Positions 1-8,862 of a stretch of DNA of 30,007 bases are shown here, in pieces (the stretch's first letter is position 1; every line of letters begins with the position of its first letter). The notes beneath the pieces were generated by a model, which saw nothing but the letters and a program-made list of their open reading frames with translations, was not told the origin of the DNA and did no database searches. The position numbers were made by a program, and so were the translations under genes. Source of the DNA: Patescibacteria group bacterium (lineage in GTDB: Bacteria > Patescibacteriota > Gracilibacteria > UBA1369 > PNNO01); contig JAHJMX010000089.1 of NCBI GenBank assembly GCA_018821175.1, positions 1 through 30,007 on the forward strand. The letters are read 5' to 3'.

Positions 1-572
1 GAGTGTCGTAATAATCGCCCCAGAATTTTTCTTTTATATATGTTGTTTTAAGTAATTTTTCTGGGTTTTGTATGAAAAGTTTGAGCAAAGTTTTATTTTT
101 TTTCGTAAGATTTATTAGATTTCCTTCAAAATAAAATTGATTATGATTTATGTCGTACTCCAAATTTTCATACTTAAGTTTCATATTCATGTTTGTATTT
201 CTTGAAAACTGAGCCCATCTAGTGACTCGGAGGGCAAGTTCTTTTGCATTGAATGGTTTTCTAATATAATCGTTCACACCTTGTTTAAAAGCTTCTTCTA
301 AATATTGAACCGATTGAAATCCAGTGATGATAATAATTGGGATTTGCTTATCTGTTTTTCTAATATCTTCACATAAATCCAGTCCACTCATTTGGTTTTC
401 TCCCAAGAATATATCAAGTAGAACTACATCAAATATATTGGTGCTGACTTCTTGCTTTGCACTTTCAAAATTGCATGCAATTTTTATAATATTTACTGTA
501 GTGTGTTTTCTTAACGTGTTTTGAATTGATGCTGCTACTAAAGGTTCATCTTCAACGATTAGTACGTTCATT
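1..572 (-). CDS. OmpR-type response regulator (C-terminus cut by window edge)
   Basis: Two-component response regulator, read on the minus strand from the ATG at 572 and open to base 1; 190 codons are visible. The receiver domain (about residues 1-120) has the acidic pair E7/D8, the phosphoacceptor D53 in the strand VVLLD, T83 as the switch residue and K105 in the YIRKPF motif. From about residue 130 the sequence looks like an OmpR/PhoB winged-helix DNA-binding domain (LEYDINHNQFYFEGNLINL, then LTKKNKTLLKLF). The last part of that domain lies outside the window. It is divergent from the kinase-like gene at 717, with 144 bp between them, so the two probably work together. No Shine-Dalgarno is seen. 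The family is clear; the target genes are unknown. Confidence 0.9.
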
Positions 573-716
573 GGCTTGAATTGGTTTAGAATTTTATTTT
601 TTTTGTCATGATCATTTCATACTTCTTTTTTTTTGTCATGTTATCCTTCTAATCACTTGTCAATATCTGGTTTTTATAGTACTGTTCCGCACCAATGATT
701 ATAACACTTTTTCGTC
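573..716. promoter_or_regulatory. Divergent control region with repeated TTTTGTCATG
   Basis: This 144-bp spacer separates the response regulator (minus) from the kinase-like gene (plus). TTTTGTCATG occurs at 601-610 and 631-640, both preceded by T-runs and 30 bp apart. A variant, TTTTCGTCATG, covers the plus-strand start codon near 709-719. On the minus strand, TGTTATAAT (706-698) resembles an extended -10 box for the regulator. The repeats could be regulator binding sites; that is inference. Confidence 0.4.
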
Positions 717-1313
717 ATGGAAAGTATGAAGAAAAAAGATATTGTACATCACTTTCTATTAAATCTGCTGACAGTTTTAGATTTTATGGTTAGAGAAGAC
801 AATATCGGGGAGAACACAAAGGGGGAAATTCTTAATTTATTAAAAGTTGCTGGCTTGATTATCTCAAATGAAAAAGTATTTATAGATGAAAAACCTGAAT
901 TTTTTATTCAAGAAATTCATCTTAATGACATTCTTGAAATAGTTGTATCTATTTATCAAAAAATGCTTGATGAACATGGGGTTACCATTGTTATTCCACA
1001 TGAAGATTATGCTTTGAATATAGATAGGCATTATTTTGGAGAAGCTATGAAATATATTGTTGAGAGATTGATGACATCAGTTTCTTTCATTAATTTTGAA
1101 TATGATAAAAATGTGAAAATTTTATCTATTTTGCATGATGGTGGTGAGATTATCCCTGATTTGTCGAAATCATTGTCAAGCTTTTTGGCGGTGAAGGGGA
1201 TTTCAAAGGATGACATCATTTATCGCCTTGCTTTAGCGCTTTTAGAAATGCAAGGGATGAAAGTTGAGTTCTCATCTAATAAAATTGAAATTAAAATGGG
1301 GAAGCTTGTTTAG
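717..1313 (+). CDS. Small histidine-kinase-like / phosphotransferase-like protein
   Basis: A 198-residue soluble protein with no membrane segment. Its layout resembles the core of a sensor kinase. An N-terminal helix pair carries H12-F-L-L-N16-L-L-T19, which lines up with the H-box pattern H-E-x-x-N/T-P-L-T. From about residue 68 (IHLNDILEIVV) the pattern follows a HATPase domain, but the N-box Asn is missing. The G1 box is reduced to DGGEII (about 140-145), and the G2 region GISKDDIIYRLALALLEMQG lacks the glycine-rich loop. ATP binding therefore looks lost. Spo0B and ChpT are known proteins with this architecture that pass phosphate between response regulators. The gene is divergent from a response regulator. 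The assignment rests on pattern matching by eye; an unrelated helical protein remains possible. Confidence 0.55.
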   Translation: MESMKKKDIVHHFLLNLLTVLDFMVREDNIGENTKGEILNLLKVAGLIISNEKVFIDEKPEFFIQEIHLNDILEIVVSIYQKMLDEHGVTIVIPHEDYALNIDRHYFGEAMKYIVERLMTSVSFINFEYDKNVKILSILHDGGEIIPDLSKSLSSFLAVKGISKDDIIYRLALALLEMQGMKVEFSSNKIEIKMGKLV

Positions 1314-1353
1314 ATGGGGTTCATGTTTATGTGACATATGGTCTCACAGGGGC

Positions 1354-1381
1354 TTGACAAGCGCCGATATCTGGTTATAAT
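1354..1381 (+). promoter_or_regulatory. Sigma70-type promoter, perfect hexamers
   Basis: TTGACA at 1354-1359 and TATAAT at 1376-1381 with a 16-bp spacer, about 40 bp upstream of the start codon at 1421. Both hexamers match the housekeeping consensus exactly, so this is the best promoter in the window. It implies a 5' leader of roughly 30 nt without a Shine-Dalgarno. Confidence 0.85.
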
Positions 1382-1420
1382 AACACCCTTTGTATAGTAT
1401 TAATATAACGATTTTTCGCA

Positions 1421-2488
1421 ATGGCTTGGGACAAAATATATCTTTCACAACTAGTTGTTATTATTAACCTTATCAAGAAGGGGAATATAGAAAATGGTCA
1501 TGGTGCTTTAAAAAAGTTTGATGAATATTTGGATGATGTTAAATATCTTGGGCAATTTAGTTCTGATAATTGGGATAAATACTGGAGAAAGAAAGTCTAT
1601 GATTTTGCTAAACTTTTTGATGATGTTGCTGAAAGACATGCAGGTCGTTTTTTGCGTGTTTTAAATGAAAAACTTAAAGTGATTGGAGATAGCGAGAAAG
1701 AGGTTATTGAATTTATTAAGTCTGAGCTTGTTTATCATTATGAAACTAAGCAAAGCAATCTTTTAAAGCAATTTGCTGATTTTGTTCATCAATATCCAGA
1801 TAATCCTGAGTTCGCACAAAATTATTCAAATGTTCTTTTTGAAAATAACTACTTTGCTGCCGCAATCCAAGAAGCAGAAAAAACGCTTTTGATTGAGCCA
1901 GATAACAAAGTGTTTCTAGAAAGTATTTTGAATAAAGAACGTGGATATTTTGAATATTTACTTGATCAAAATGATATTAAGGCTGCTAAAAAACTTCTTC
2001 AAAAAATGGAGAAAAATGAGAGATACATTAAACGGCCAAATTTTGCGAGTCAGCTTGTTGTGATGAGAGATCGTTTCCGTGATATAGATATGATTTTCAA
2101 GAAAATTGATGGGATTGATGCGATTGTTCGAAAATCTAATGACCGGGAAAAATGGAGATATATCGAAATTTTTGGCATTTTCTCAGCCATTATTGCATTT
2201 GTTGTTGTAAATGTAGATATTGCAATTGCAGAAAAATTGGCATTTGCAGAAAGATTACTTTTAATGGTTGCTATGGGCGCTATTCTCTCAATTTTTGCAA
2301 TTACAATTTCTTATATTTTCAATCAAGATGATGGGAAATTTTTTCTCAAACCAAAATTTTGGGTTTTGATAATCCTTCTAGTATTCGTCGGTGTTATGAT
2401 TGCATTTAGCCAATTCAGCAATTTTGCAGAATTTTATAGTTTCTTTTTCGATTCGACACGTAATATTAATTTGACAGCGAAACTCTAA
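1421..2488 (+). CDS. TPR-like protein with C-terminal membrane segments, unknown function
   Basis: I do not recognise the family of this 355-residue protein. The N-terminal two thirds is helical and charged. Residues about 117-175 (HQYPDNPEFAQNYSNVLFEN and the following AAIQEAEKTLLIEPDN) look like one or two tetratricopeptide repeats, which usually mediate protein contacts. The C-terminal third has three hydrophobic stretches, roughly 250-268, 277-297 and 312-335, which would anchor the protein with the TPR part on one face of the membrane. There is no signal peptide. It has a consensus promoter of its own and is followed by a terminator, so it is probably monocistronic. No Shine-Dalgarno precedes the ATG. 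Confidence 0.7.
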   Translation: MAWDKIYLSQLVVIINLIKKGNIENGHGALKKFDEYLDDVKYLGQFSSDNWDKYWRKKVYDFAKLFDDVAERHAGRFLRVLNEKLKVIGDSEKEVIEFIKSELVYHYETKQSNLLKQFADFVHQYPDNPEFAQNYSNVLFENNYFAAAIQEAEKTLLIEPDNKVFLESILNKERGYFEYLLDQNDIKAAKKLLQKMEKNERYIKRPNFASQLVVMRDRFRDIDMIFKKIDGIDAIVRKSNDREKWRYIEIFGIFSAIIAFVVVNVDIAIAEKLAFAERLLLMVAMGAILSIFAITISYIFNQDDGKFFLKPKFWVLIILLVFVGVMIAFSQFSNFAEFYSFFFDSTRNINLTAKL

Positions 2489-2518
2489 AAAGGGATTTGA
2501 ATATAATTAATGTTATAT

Positions 2519-2548
2519 AAGGATAATTTACTTTATCCTTCATTTTTT
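2519..2548 (+). terminator. Intrinsic terminator after the TPR/membrane gene
   Basis: AAGGATAA at 2519-2526 pairs perfectly with TTATCCTT at 2533-2540 across a 6-nt loop, followed by a T-run at 2543-2548. It lies 31 bp after the stop codon at 2488. Confidence 0.75.
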
Positions 2549-2557
2549 GTTTAATTT

Positions 2558-2589
2558 TTGTTATAAATGTGAAGTCATCTATATATAAA
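2558..2589 (+). promoter_or_regulatory. Possible promoter for the AI-2E family gene
   Basis: TTGTTA (2558-2563) and TATATA (2582-2587) are separated by 18 bp and lie just upstream of the ATG at 2609. It is an imperfect match in a very AT-rich stretch, so support is moderate. Confidence 0.4.
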
Positions 2590-2608
2590 TCAATTACTTC
2601 GAATAAAA

Positions 2609-3733
2609 ATGCCTATTAAAAAAACGCCACAACTTACGGTTCAAAATTTCGCCGCTTATTTTTTAATTGTAATTATTGTTACGCTTTTGTTTGTTTTGTT
2701 TGGTATATATTCACCGTTTTGGAATATTTTGATTTTCGCCACTTTGTTTGCAACTATTTTTTTACCGATTTTCAAGAAATTAAGAGATTTATTTGGGGGG
2801 CATCAGAGAATTGCTTCTATAGTTACATGTATTTTAGTTTTGTTTGTAATCATTATTCCACTTGGTCTTTTTTTGATTCTGCTTGTTAATGAAGGGATGA
2901 ATGCGTTTTCTGATATATTCCACAAATTGAATTCTGGATTTTTTGATCAATATACGGTTTGGTGGAAAGAAGGGAATTTTATGTATGATCAATTCCAAAG
3001 CCTTACTGCCTATATAAGTAGTTTTGGTGGGGAAAGTTTTGATATTACTGGTTTGAATTTCGATATTATTGGGCAAATTACTTCTGGGATTGCTTGGTTT
3101 ACAAAGAATTCTTTTGAAACTATAAGTAATTTCTTGGCAAATATAATTTGGTTTATATTTTCGTTCTTTATATTTTTCTTTTCTCTATATTATTTCTTGA
3201 AAGACGGGGAATTCTTTGCTAAAAAAATCACTGATTTGAGCCCACTTCCAAAAAAATATGAAGCTGCAATTTTTAAAAAATTTAAAGAAGTTACACTTGC
3301 CATGCTTTTTGGGATTTTCTTTACTGCAGTGATTCAAGGGACACTTGCTGGAATTGGTTATGCCATTGTGGGTGTACCTAATCCAATTTTCTGGGCTACA
3401 GCGACTGGATTTTTCTCGCTCGTACCTTTGTTTGGGACAGCAATTATCTGGGGGCCAACTGCACTTATTCTTATGTTGACAGGGAATCTTGTTGGAGGAA
3501 TTGGGCTATTTCTTTGGGGAATGACAGTTGTTGCAACTGTTGATAATTTTGTTCGTCCTTACCTTATTGAAGGACGAGCTCCAGTTCATCCACTTCTTAC
3601 TTTCCTTGCTGTGCTTGGAGGATTGTTTGCATTTGGGTTGCAGGGGATTATATATGGTCCTCTTGTGCTTAACTTGCTTCTTGCGTTCCTCCATATTTAC
3701 GAAATGGAATATGCAAAAGTTTTAAAGCATTAA
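2609..3733 (+). CDS. AI-2E / PerM (UPF0118) family membrane transporter
   Basis: A 374-residue polytopic membrane protein of normal family length. Two hydrophobic segments near the N-terminus (about 13-55) are followed by a segment at about 70-92, a soluble stretch (about 95-170), and a block of membrane helices to the C-terminus. Family marks include YYFLKDG (about 197-203), the FFSLVPLFGT stretch, and DNFVRPYLIEGR with HPLLTFLAVLGGL near the C-terminus. Members have been linked to autoinducer-2 export, Na+/H+ exchange and other efflux roles, and substrate cannot be read from sequence. The gene sits alone between two terminators and is convergent with the P-type ATPase gene. No Shine-Dalgarno is visible. 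Confidence 0.88.
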   Translation: MPIKKTPQLTVQNFAAYFLIVIIVTLLFVLFGIYSPFWNILIFATLFATIFLPIFKKLRDLFGGHQRIASIVTCILVLFVIIIPLGLFLILLVNEGMNAFSDIFHKLNSGFFDQYTVWWKEGNFMYDQFQSLTAYISSFGGESFDITGLNFDIIGQITSGIAWFTKNSFETISNFLANIIWFIFSFFIFFFSLYYFLKDGEFFAKKITDLSPLPKKYEAAIFKKFKEVTLAMLFGIFFTAVIQGTLAGIGYAIVGVPNPIFWATATGFFSLVPLFGTAIIWGPTALILMLTGNLVGGIGLFLWGMTVVATVDNFVRPYLIEGRAPVHPLLTFLAVLGGLFAFGLQGIIYGPLVLNLLLAFLHIYEMEYAKVLKH

Positions 3734-3752
3734 AAGGGGCTCCCCTTTATTT
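3733..3752. terminator. Bidirectional terminator between convergent genes
   Basis: AAAGGG (3733-3738) and CCCTTT (3743-3748) form a short stem with loop GCTC. ATTTT follows on the plus side, and a T-rich flank follows on the minus side. It overlaps the stop codon at 3733 and lies 15 bp from the ATPase stop at 3764. Confidence 0.6.
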
Positions 3753-3763
3753 TGACTTTTTAT

Positions 3764-5965
3764 TTAAATTGATTTTCGCAATTTAGCATTGTTTTCTTTT
3801 AATAATGCAATTGATGCCGCGACTGAAAGTGGAGCTAGTACTGGATGGATTAACATTCCAGTAATTGGTAGGAAAACTCCTGCTGCAATTGGTAACGCAA
3901 TTAAATGGTAGAGAAAAGATATTTTAAAATTGTTACCGATTGTTTTCATAATTGCATTTGCGCTATTTATTGCTGAATTGATCTTATTAAGATCATCATT
4001 GATACAGGTCATATCTGAAGATTCTAGTTCAGTGTCAGTACCTGTATTCATTGAAATCCCAATATCTGCCTGTATTAAAACAGGAGCGTCGTTAATCCCA
4101 TTTCCAACAAATGCAACGATTTCTTTTTTGTCTTGAAAAGCTTGGATTGTTTCAATTTTTTCTTTTTGTAATATGTCGGCGACAATGTCTTTTATGCGAA
4201 GTTCATTTGCGATATGTTCTGTGATTTTTTCATTATCACCACTTACAATTGTCATTTGAATTTTTTGTTTGTTCAAATTTACAGCAACTTCTTTTGCACT
4301 TTCCTTGATTGTATCAGCAACACCAATTACACCTATTAGGATACGACTCTTTGCAACAAAAATTGGAGTACGTACATTTCTTGAAAGGATTTCTGCTGCA
4401 TGCTTGAGTTCGCTATCCATCTGTACATTTGACTGTTCCATCAATTTCAAATTTCCAGCTACAACTTCTTCTCCTTCAATAATTCCCATAATTCCTTGTC
4501 CTTCGATATACCTACAATCGTATGGTTTTTGGAATGTTATTTTTTCATTTTTGCAATATTCAACAATCATTTCTGCGAATGGATGATTCGAAGCACTTTC
4601 TAAAGACCCAAGTAAAATCAAAAATCTTTTTTCATTAAATCCAGGTTTTGTAATTACGTTTGTAATCTCAGGAATTCCATTTGTTAAAATTCCAGTTTTA
4701 TCAAAAACAACTCGATCTATTCGTGACAGTTTTTCTAAAGTTTTACCCCCTTTTAAAAGAATTCCTCGTGAAGCAAGTTTTTCTAATCCAAAGTTAATTG
4801 GATTCAGCGTTGCATACTCAAAAATATATGTATTTGCAATGATCAAAATGCTGGTGCTTGTCATTATTGCAACAAATGTATTTGCGCCTAGATAAAGCCA
4901 AGTAAAAGCAGTTACAGCGGCTACTATCAAAATTAAAATCGTAAATATGTTGTTAGCTTTTTCTCCGAATTTCTCTTTTTTACTTTGATATTTTTTTGTC
5001 TGATTCAGGAGGGAAATAATTTGTGAAAGAGTTGTATTTTTACCAACTTGCGTGGCTTTTATAGCAATCGTGTTTTGAATATTAATTGTTGCTGCCATCA
5101 CTTCACTTCCAACAGTTTTTTCTTCTTCAGGGCCACTACCAGTTACCATTACTTCGTTAATTTTTGTTATTCCTTGGATAATAATGCCATCAACAGGAAT
5201 AGTTTCTCCAGCATTTACTTTGATTACTTCTCCAGCTTTGATGTCATTTGTATCAACTTCTATTTCTGTACCATTTCTAACAACACGAGCTTTCTTCGGT
5301 TGTAAGCTTACTAGATTATCGATATTTGCCTTTAATTTTCTTTCTATATTAAGTCCAAGTAAACGGATTGCAATTGTTGCAAGAACAATGAATGTGATAC
5401 TTTGATGAATAATCATTCTATTTACATATGGAGTGATGTTTGGGATCAAAGTAAGTATGAGTGCGTATATATATAGGAGTGCAAGTCCAACAGTACTTAA
5501 TAAATACTTGCTATTTTTAAATTTGATAATATTTGTATAGGCGATTTTGCAAAATTCAAAAACCCCGAAATAAATAACGAGAGAAGTTAATGCAAAGAAG
5601 ATTGGATTAACCAAAAATGTTGGAAATCCATCAATTTTTCTTATTATAATTTCTCCAAATAGAATGAGGAGTGTTAAGATTGCGCAAACTATCATTCTTT
5701 TGATCCATTTTTGTAATTCAGTTTTTCTTTTCTTGAGTTTTTCGCTCTCTAGTTCTATTTTTTCTGGAGTATAATCAATTTTTTCAATTGCCTTTATTAT
5801 TGTTTTTTCGCTAATAATCTTTTCGTCGTATGAAATTGCAGCGCTTTCATTTGGGAAATTTACAGTAATGCTTAAAACTCCCTTGATTGCACCTATAATT
5901 TTTTCAATTTTTTGTGCGCAAGTCGCACAGTGCATATCGCGGATTTTTAGCATCAAATTTTCCAT
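3764..5965 (-). CDS. P1B-type (heavy-metal) ATPase with degenerate metal-site and catalytic motifs
   Basis: 733 residues with the full layout of a CopA/ZntA-type pump. An N-terminal HMA domain has MHCATC (C13, C16), and about eight membrane helices, an actuator domain and P/N domains follow. The aspartate that is phosphorylated in the family is kept (D422 in DKTG), as are H461-P462 of the N domain and GDN (576-578). Other key motifs have changed. The actuator TGE is TGS (275-277). The intramembrane CPC is NTY (378-380, in IIANTYIFEYATLNP). DKTGT is DKTGI. GDGxND is GNGIND (621-626). Near the C-terminus the YN and MxxSS copper-site motifs are YH and VAAS. The fold is certain; ordinary Cu+ or Zn2+ pumping is doubtful. 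It is the last gene of a minus-strand set, 19 bp after the DsbA-like gene. Confidence 0.85.
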   Translation of the reverse strand: MENLMLKIRDMHCATCAQKIEKIIGAIKGVLSITVNFPNESAAISYDEKIISEKTIIKAIEKIDYTPEKIELESEKLKKRKTELQKWIKRMIVCAILTLLILFGEIIIRKIDGFPTFLVNPIFFALTSLVIYFGVFEFCKIAYTNIIKFKNSKYLLSTVGLALLYIYALILTLIPNITPYVNRMIIHQSITFIVLATIAIRLLGLNIERKLKANIDNLVSLQPKKARVVRNGTEIEVDTNDIKAGEVIKVNAGETIPVDGIIIQGITKINEVMVTGSGPEEEKTVGSEVMAATINIQNTIAIKATQVGKNTTLSQIISLLNQTKKYQSKKEKFGEKANNIFTILILIVAAVTAFTWLYLGANTFVAIMTSTSILIIANTYIFEYATLNPINFGLEKLASRGILLKGGKTLEKLSRIDRVVFDKTGILTNGIPEITNVITKPGFNEKRFLILLGSLESASNHPFAEMIVEYCKNEKITFQKPYDCRYIEGQGIMGIIEGEEVVAGNLKLMEQSNVQMDSELKHAAEILSRNVRTPIFVAKSRILIGVIGVADTIKESAKEVAVNLNKQKIQMTIVSGDNEKITEHIANELRIKDIVADILQKEKIETIQAFQDKKEIVAFVGNGINDAPVLIQADIGISMNTGTDTELESSDMTCINDDLNKINSAINSANAIMKTIGNNFKISFLYHLIALPIAAGVFLPITGMLIHPVLAPLSVAASIALLKENNAKLRKSI

Positions 5966-5984
5966 GCGAATTTAGGTAAAGTTA

Positions 5985-6749
5985 TTAAGAAAGTTCACCT
6001 TCGATGATTGATTTTAAATTAGCATAACTGTTTGGGACTCCACGAATTAATTTCCCATTAATAAACAAAGTTGGGGTTGATTGTACTCCATATGAAATCC
6101 CTTCTGCCTTGTCTTTTAGAATTTCTTCTGTGTATTTTTCACTTTCATAACATTCAGTAAAAGTTGCTGCATTGAGGCCAATATTCTTTGCGTATTCATC
6201 AAAGTTTGTTTTTGGATTTTCTTCTTTGGCCCAGGTTGTTTGATTTTCAAAAAGCATGTCATGCATCGCAAAATATTTCCCTTGATCTCCAGCACATTCT
6301 GCTGCCATTGCAGCATTAATTGCATTTGTGTGAATTGTTAATGGGAAATCTCGATAAACGTATTTCACTTTTCCTGTATCAATAAAATCTTTTTTCAAGT
6401 TTGGATAAATTTCTTTATACATCTTCGCGCAAAATGGACATTGATATTCACTAAATTCAACTATCAAAATTGGGGCATCTTCAGATCCTAAAAAATCATC
6501 ATCGTCTGCACTTATTTCCAAAACATTTTCTTGCTCTGTTTGTGTAGTTTGTGCGTTCCCTGATTCTACTACTGTTTTTTTGATATTTGAATCATTGTGG
6601 AATTCGATAGTTGCCAGTTCAAAGCGCCCGATGATATATCCAACTATTAGACCAATTAAAATAAATGATGCTGTTTTCCATATGTTTTGTGAAGATTCTT
6701 GTGTATCTGCCATTCTGGATGAGGGGTTAATGTGACTAACATCTGTCAC
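5985..6749 (-). CDS. Membrane-anchored DsbA-like thiol-disulfide oxidoreductase
   Basis: 254 residues. One hydrophobic helix (about 26-44) is followed by a linker and a thioredoxin-fold domain of the Thioredoxin_4/DsbA type. The active site is C104-P-F-C107, and the cis-proline loop is STPTLFING (P226). Two more cysteines (C152, C200) lie in the helical insertion. The catalytic domain should sit outside the membrane and form or rearrange disulfides in exported proteins. The nearby lamin-tail and SLH proteins contain cysteines and are possible substrates. The coordinates use a GTG start at 6749; the ATG at 6713 (MADTQESSQ) is equally plausible and neither has a spaced Shine-Dalgarno. It sits 19 bp before the ATPase and 49 bp after the lamin-tail gene, likely one transcript. 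Confidence 0.88.
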   Translation of the reverse strand: MTDVSHINPSSRMADTQESSQNIWKTASFILIGLIVGYIIGRFELATIEFHNDSNIKKTVVESGNAQTTQTEQENVLEISADDDDFLGSEDAPILIVEFSEYQCPFCAKMYKEIYPNLKKDFIDTGKVKYVYRDFPLTIHTNAINAAMAAECAGDQGKYFAMHDMLFENQTTWAKEENPKTNFDEYAKNIGLNAATFTECYESEKYTEEILKDKAEGISYGVQSTPTLFINGKLIRGVPNSYANLKSIIEGELS

Positions 6750-6798
6750 CCTTCATTATGAACACAAATTCACTAAATATCAAAAACAAACCTAAATT

Positions 6799-8772
6799 TT
6801 ATATAAATTTTATAAGCCCCCACTTTTTAACCCCAAAATATCCTATGAATCCTAGTGGTGGTAGAAAAGAGATAACGGCATACAGAGGGTTATTAATCCC
6901 GGGACTTTCGGCTTTGTCGTTTTGATCATCTTGTGTTTTTTCTAAGATTTCATATGTTTCCAAAATCAATTTATCGTCCTCTTTGGATGCTATGATTTCG
7001 AGATCAATTCCTTTTTGAAATATATTACTTAAAATATTATCCCCACTTTGTATAATATGGAATTCTACGAATGTTGGCTCTAAATCTTCAATTTGTAAAT
7101 TTAATATACTGTTGATTTCGTCAAAAACTTCAATTTTACCTTTATATTTATATAGTCTTTGATTTTCTTTTCCTGGACTGATATTTTTGTTCCATTTCCA
7201 AATTGCTTCTTCTTCGCCTTCAATGCTAATTTTCATAAATGATTCGTTTTCTGAAACTTTTAAATATGTAATTGCATCTATTTCAGAGCCCTCAAAATCA
7301 ATTAGTCTTACTTGGTTTTCACTGTTTTTGAGTGCAAAACCTAAATCTTTATCGCTTAAAATGAAGTATTCCCCTGAATTAATTGTTGTATTTTCAAATG
7401 TGAATATTTTTTTACTTTCTTCTCCTATATCTATTGTCCAATTACCCATATCAATGTTTTCATCTGATGCGTTATAAATTTCAATCCATTCATTTCCAGA
7501 ATCACTGCCTTCAGGATTCGGAAAGATTTCTGTTATATACATTTCATCTGATAATGTCCCATCCACGATGTTTGATTTTTCATTCGCATTATTTTTTTCT
7601 GTAGTTGCCTTTGTTTCCTTTTGTGTGTTGGCAGTTTCTAATTCAGGGAATTCATTTGGTAAAAGGGGAGTTGGCATTAAACTCCATTCGTAATCATTAC
7701 CATCTGTAATTGCATAACTTTTGCCTTCTGCAGCATTTTTATACGTAACATCAACAACAATTTCATTATCACTATCAAAAAGCCTGACTTCATCTTCATC
7801 ATTATTCAAATTTAATTTTGTTTCCCAGGACGGCAGCAATAAAAAACCATTACCTTGAATTTCTTTATTTTTTATTAAATAGGATTTGCTCCCTCCGTCC
7901 TGGTCATCTATTTGCCATCCATCCAAATTACAGTTTTCGCTATTTGTATTCATGAGTTCAATCCATTCTTTGTCAGTGTCTTTGCCGCTCGGATTTGGCA
8001 TTATTTCGCTGATGAGAATATTTTCTTTACAAACATTCCCGATCACAGGATTTAAATTTACGCTTTCTATAATATTATTTTCTTCAATTCCTATAACATC
8101 TGTGTGAGATTCATCATTTATTTCAGGTTGGATTTCATTTTCCTCCAAAATAATTTCCCAATCATCCGCAGAATTTGTATCTACTACATTTTTCCTGCCA
8201 ATTGAAATATTAGTTCCAATATCCACACTATTGATGCAACTTGAAATATTTGAATCATTCCATTGTTCTTCTTCATACATTGTCTCGAAATCTTCAATTT
8301 CGTCCTTTGTTGGTGAATCACTTGTCCAACAAATTCCGTCGACAATAACATTATTATGATTTTTCAAAATAACTTGCTCGGTTGTCCCAGTTAATCCACT
8401 TTTTGTTAATTTTATATTTAAAATCCCATCATTCAACGTAATGCTCTCAGAATTTTCTTTAAAAGAAATAATTATTTCGTCACCACTTTCAACCAAAATA
8501 TCATTTTTGATTTCGAAAAACACGTTATCATCAGAGATCTGCATTCCTTTTAAACTTTTCTTTTTATTCTCTACATACTCACTAACAATAATTTTAATAA
8601 AATCCTGTTCAGTATTTTTGAAATTTACTTCATTAATAAGGAGATTTGGGAATTCATATTCTCGCACATCTGGGGTGGCCATTTCGGCATATGCTCTTTG
8701 CACAAAACTTAAATAAATTACAACAAGCGCAAAAATCATCAAATCAAAAAATCGTTTCAAATTAAATTTCAT
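6799..8772 (-). CDS. Secreted surface protein with three lamin-tail (LTD) domains
   Basis: 657 residues. An N-terminal signal peptide (about 1-29, ending AYA) leads into three LTD-like beta-sandwich modules at roughly 43-200, 252-372 and 411-535. Each of the last two starts with the hallmark I-x-E-I-x-P-N-P, followed by EWIE (ISEIMPNPSG with EWIEL; ITEIFPNPEG with EWIEI). The first is more divergent (LLINEVNF). A charged linker (about 376-405) joins modules 2 and 3. A C-terminal hydrophobic helix (about 629-647) with a basic end would anchor the protein in the membrane. Bacterial LTD proteins are exported and often carry substrate-binding or adhesive roles, but no catalytic domain is seen here. 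It is the first gene of a minus-strand set with the DsbA-like and ATPase genes. Confidence 0.8.
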   Translation of the reverse strand: MKFNLKRFFDLMIFALVVIYLSFVQRAYAEMATPDVREYEFPNLLINEVNFKNTEQDFIKIIVSEYVENKKKSLKGMQISDDNVFFEIKNDILVESGDEIIISFKENSESITLNDGILNIKLTKSGLTGTTEQVILKNHNNVIVDGICWTSDSPTKDEIEDFETMYEEEQWNDSNISSCINSVDIGTNISIGRKNVVDTNSADDWEIILEENEIQPEINDESHTDVIGIEENNIIESVNLNPVIGNVCKENILISEIMPNPSGKDTDKEWIELMNTNSENCNLDGWQIDDQDGGSKSYLIKNKEIQGNGFLLLPSWETKLNLNNDEDEVRLFDSDNEIVVDVTYKNAAEGKSYAITDGNDYEWSLMPTPLLPNEFPELETANTQKETKATTEKNNANEKSNIVDGTLSDEMYITEIFPNPEGSDSGNEWIEIYNASDENIDMGNWTIDIGEESKKIFTFENTTINSGEYFILSDKDLGFALKNSENQVRLIDFEGSEIDAITYLKVSENESFMKISIEGEEEAIWKWNKNISPGKENQRLYKYKGKIEVFDEINSILNLQIEDLEPTFVEFHIIQSGDNILSNIFQKGIDLEIIASKEDDKLILETYEILEKTQDDQNDKAESPGINNPLYAVISFLPPLGFIGYFGVKKWGLIKFI

Positions 8773-8862
8773 ATCAAAAAATTAGGAAAAAGTTAGAATG
8801 GATCTGCACTTTATCTATTTAGAATTAAATTTCTCTAAAAAATTCATAAAATCTAAACCTCG

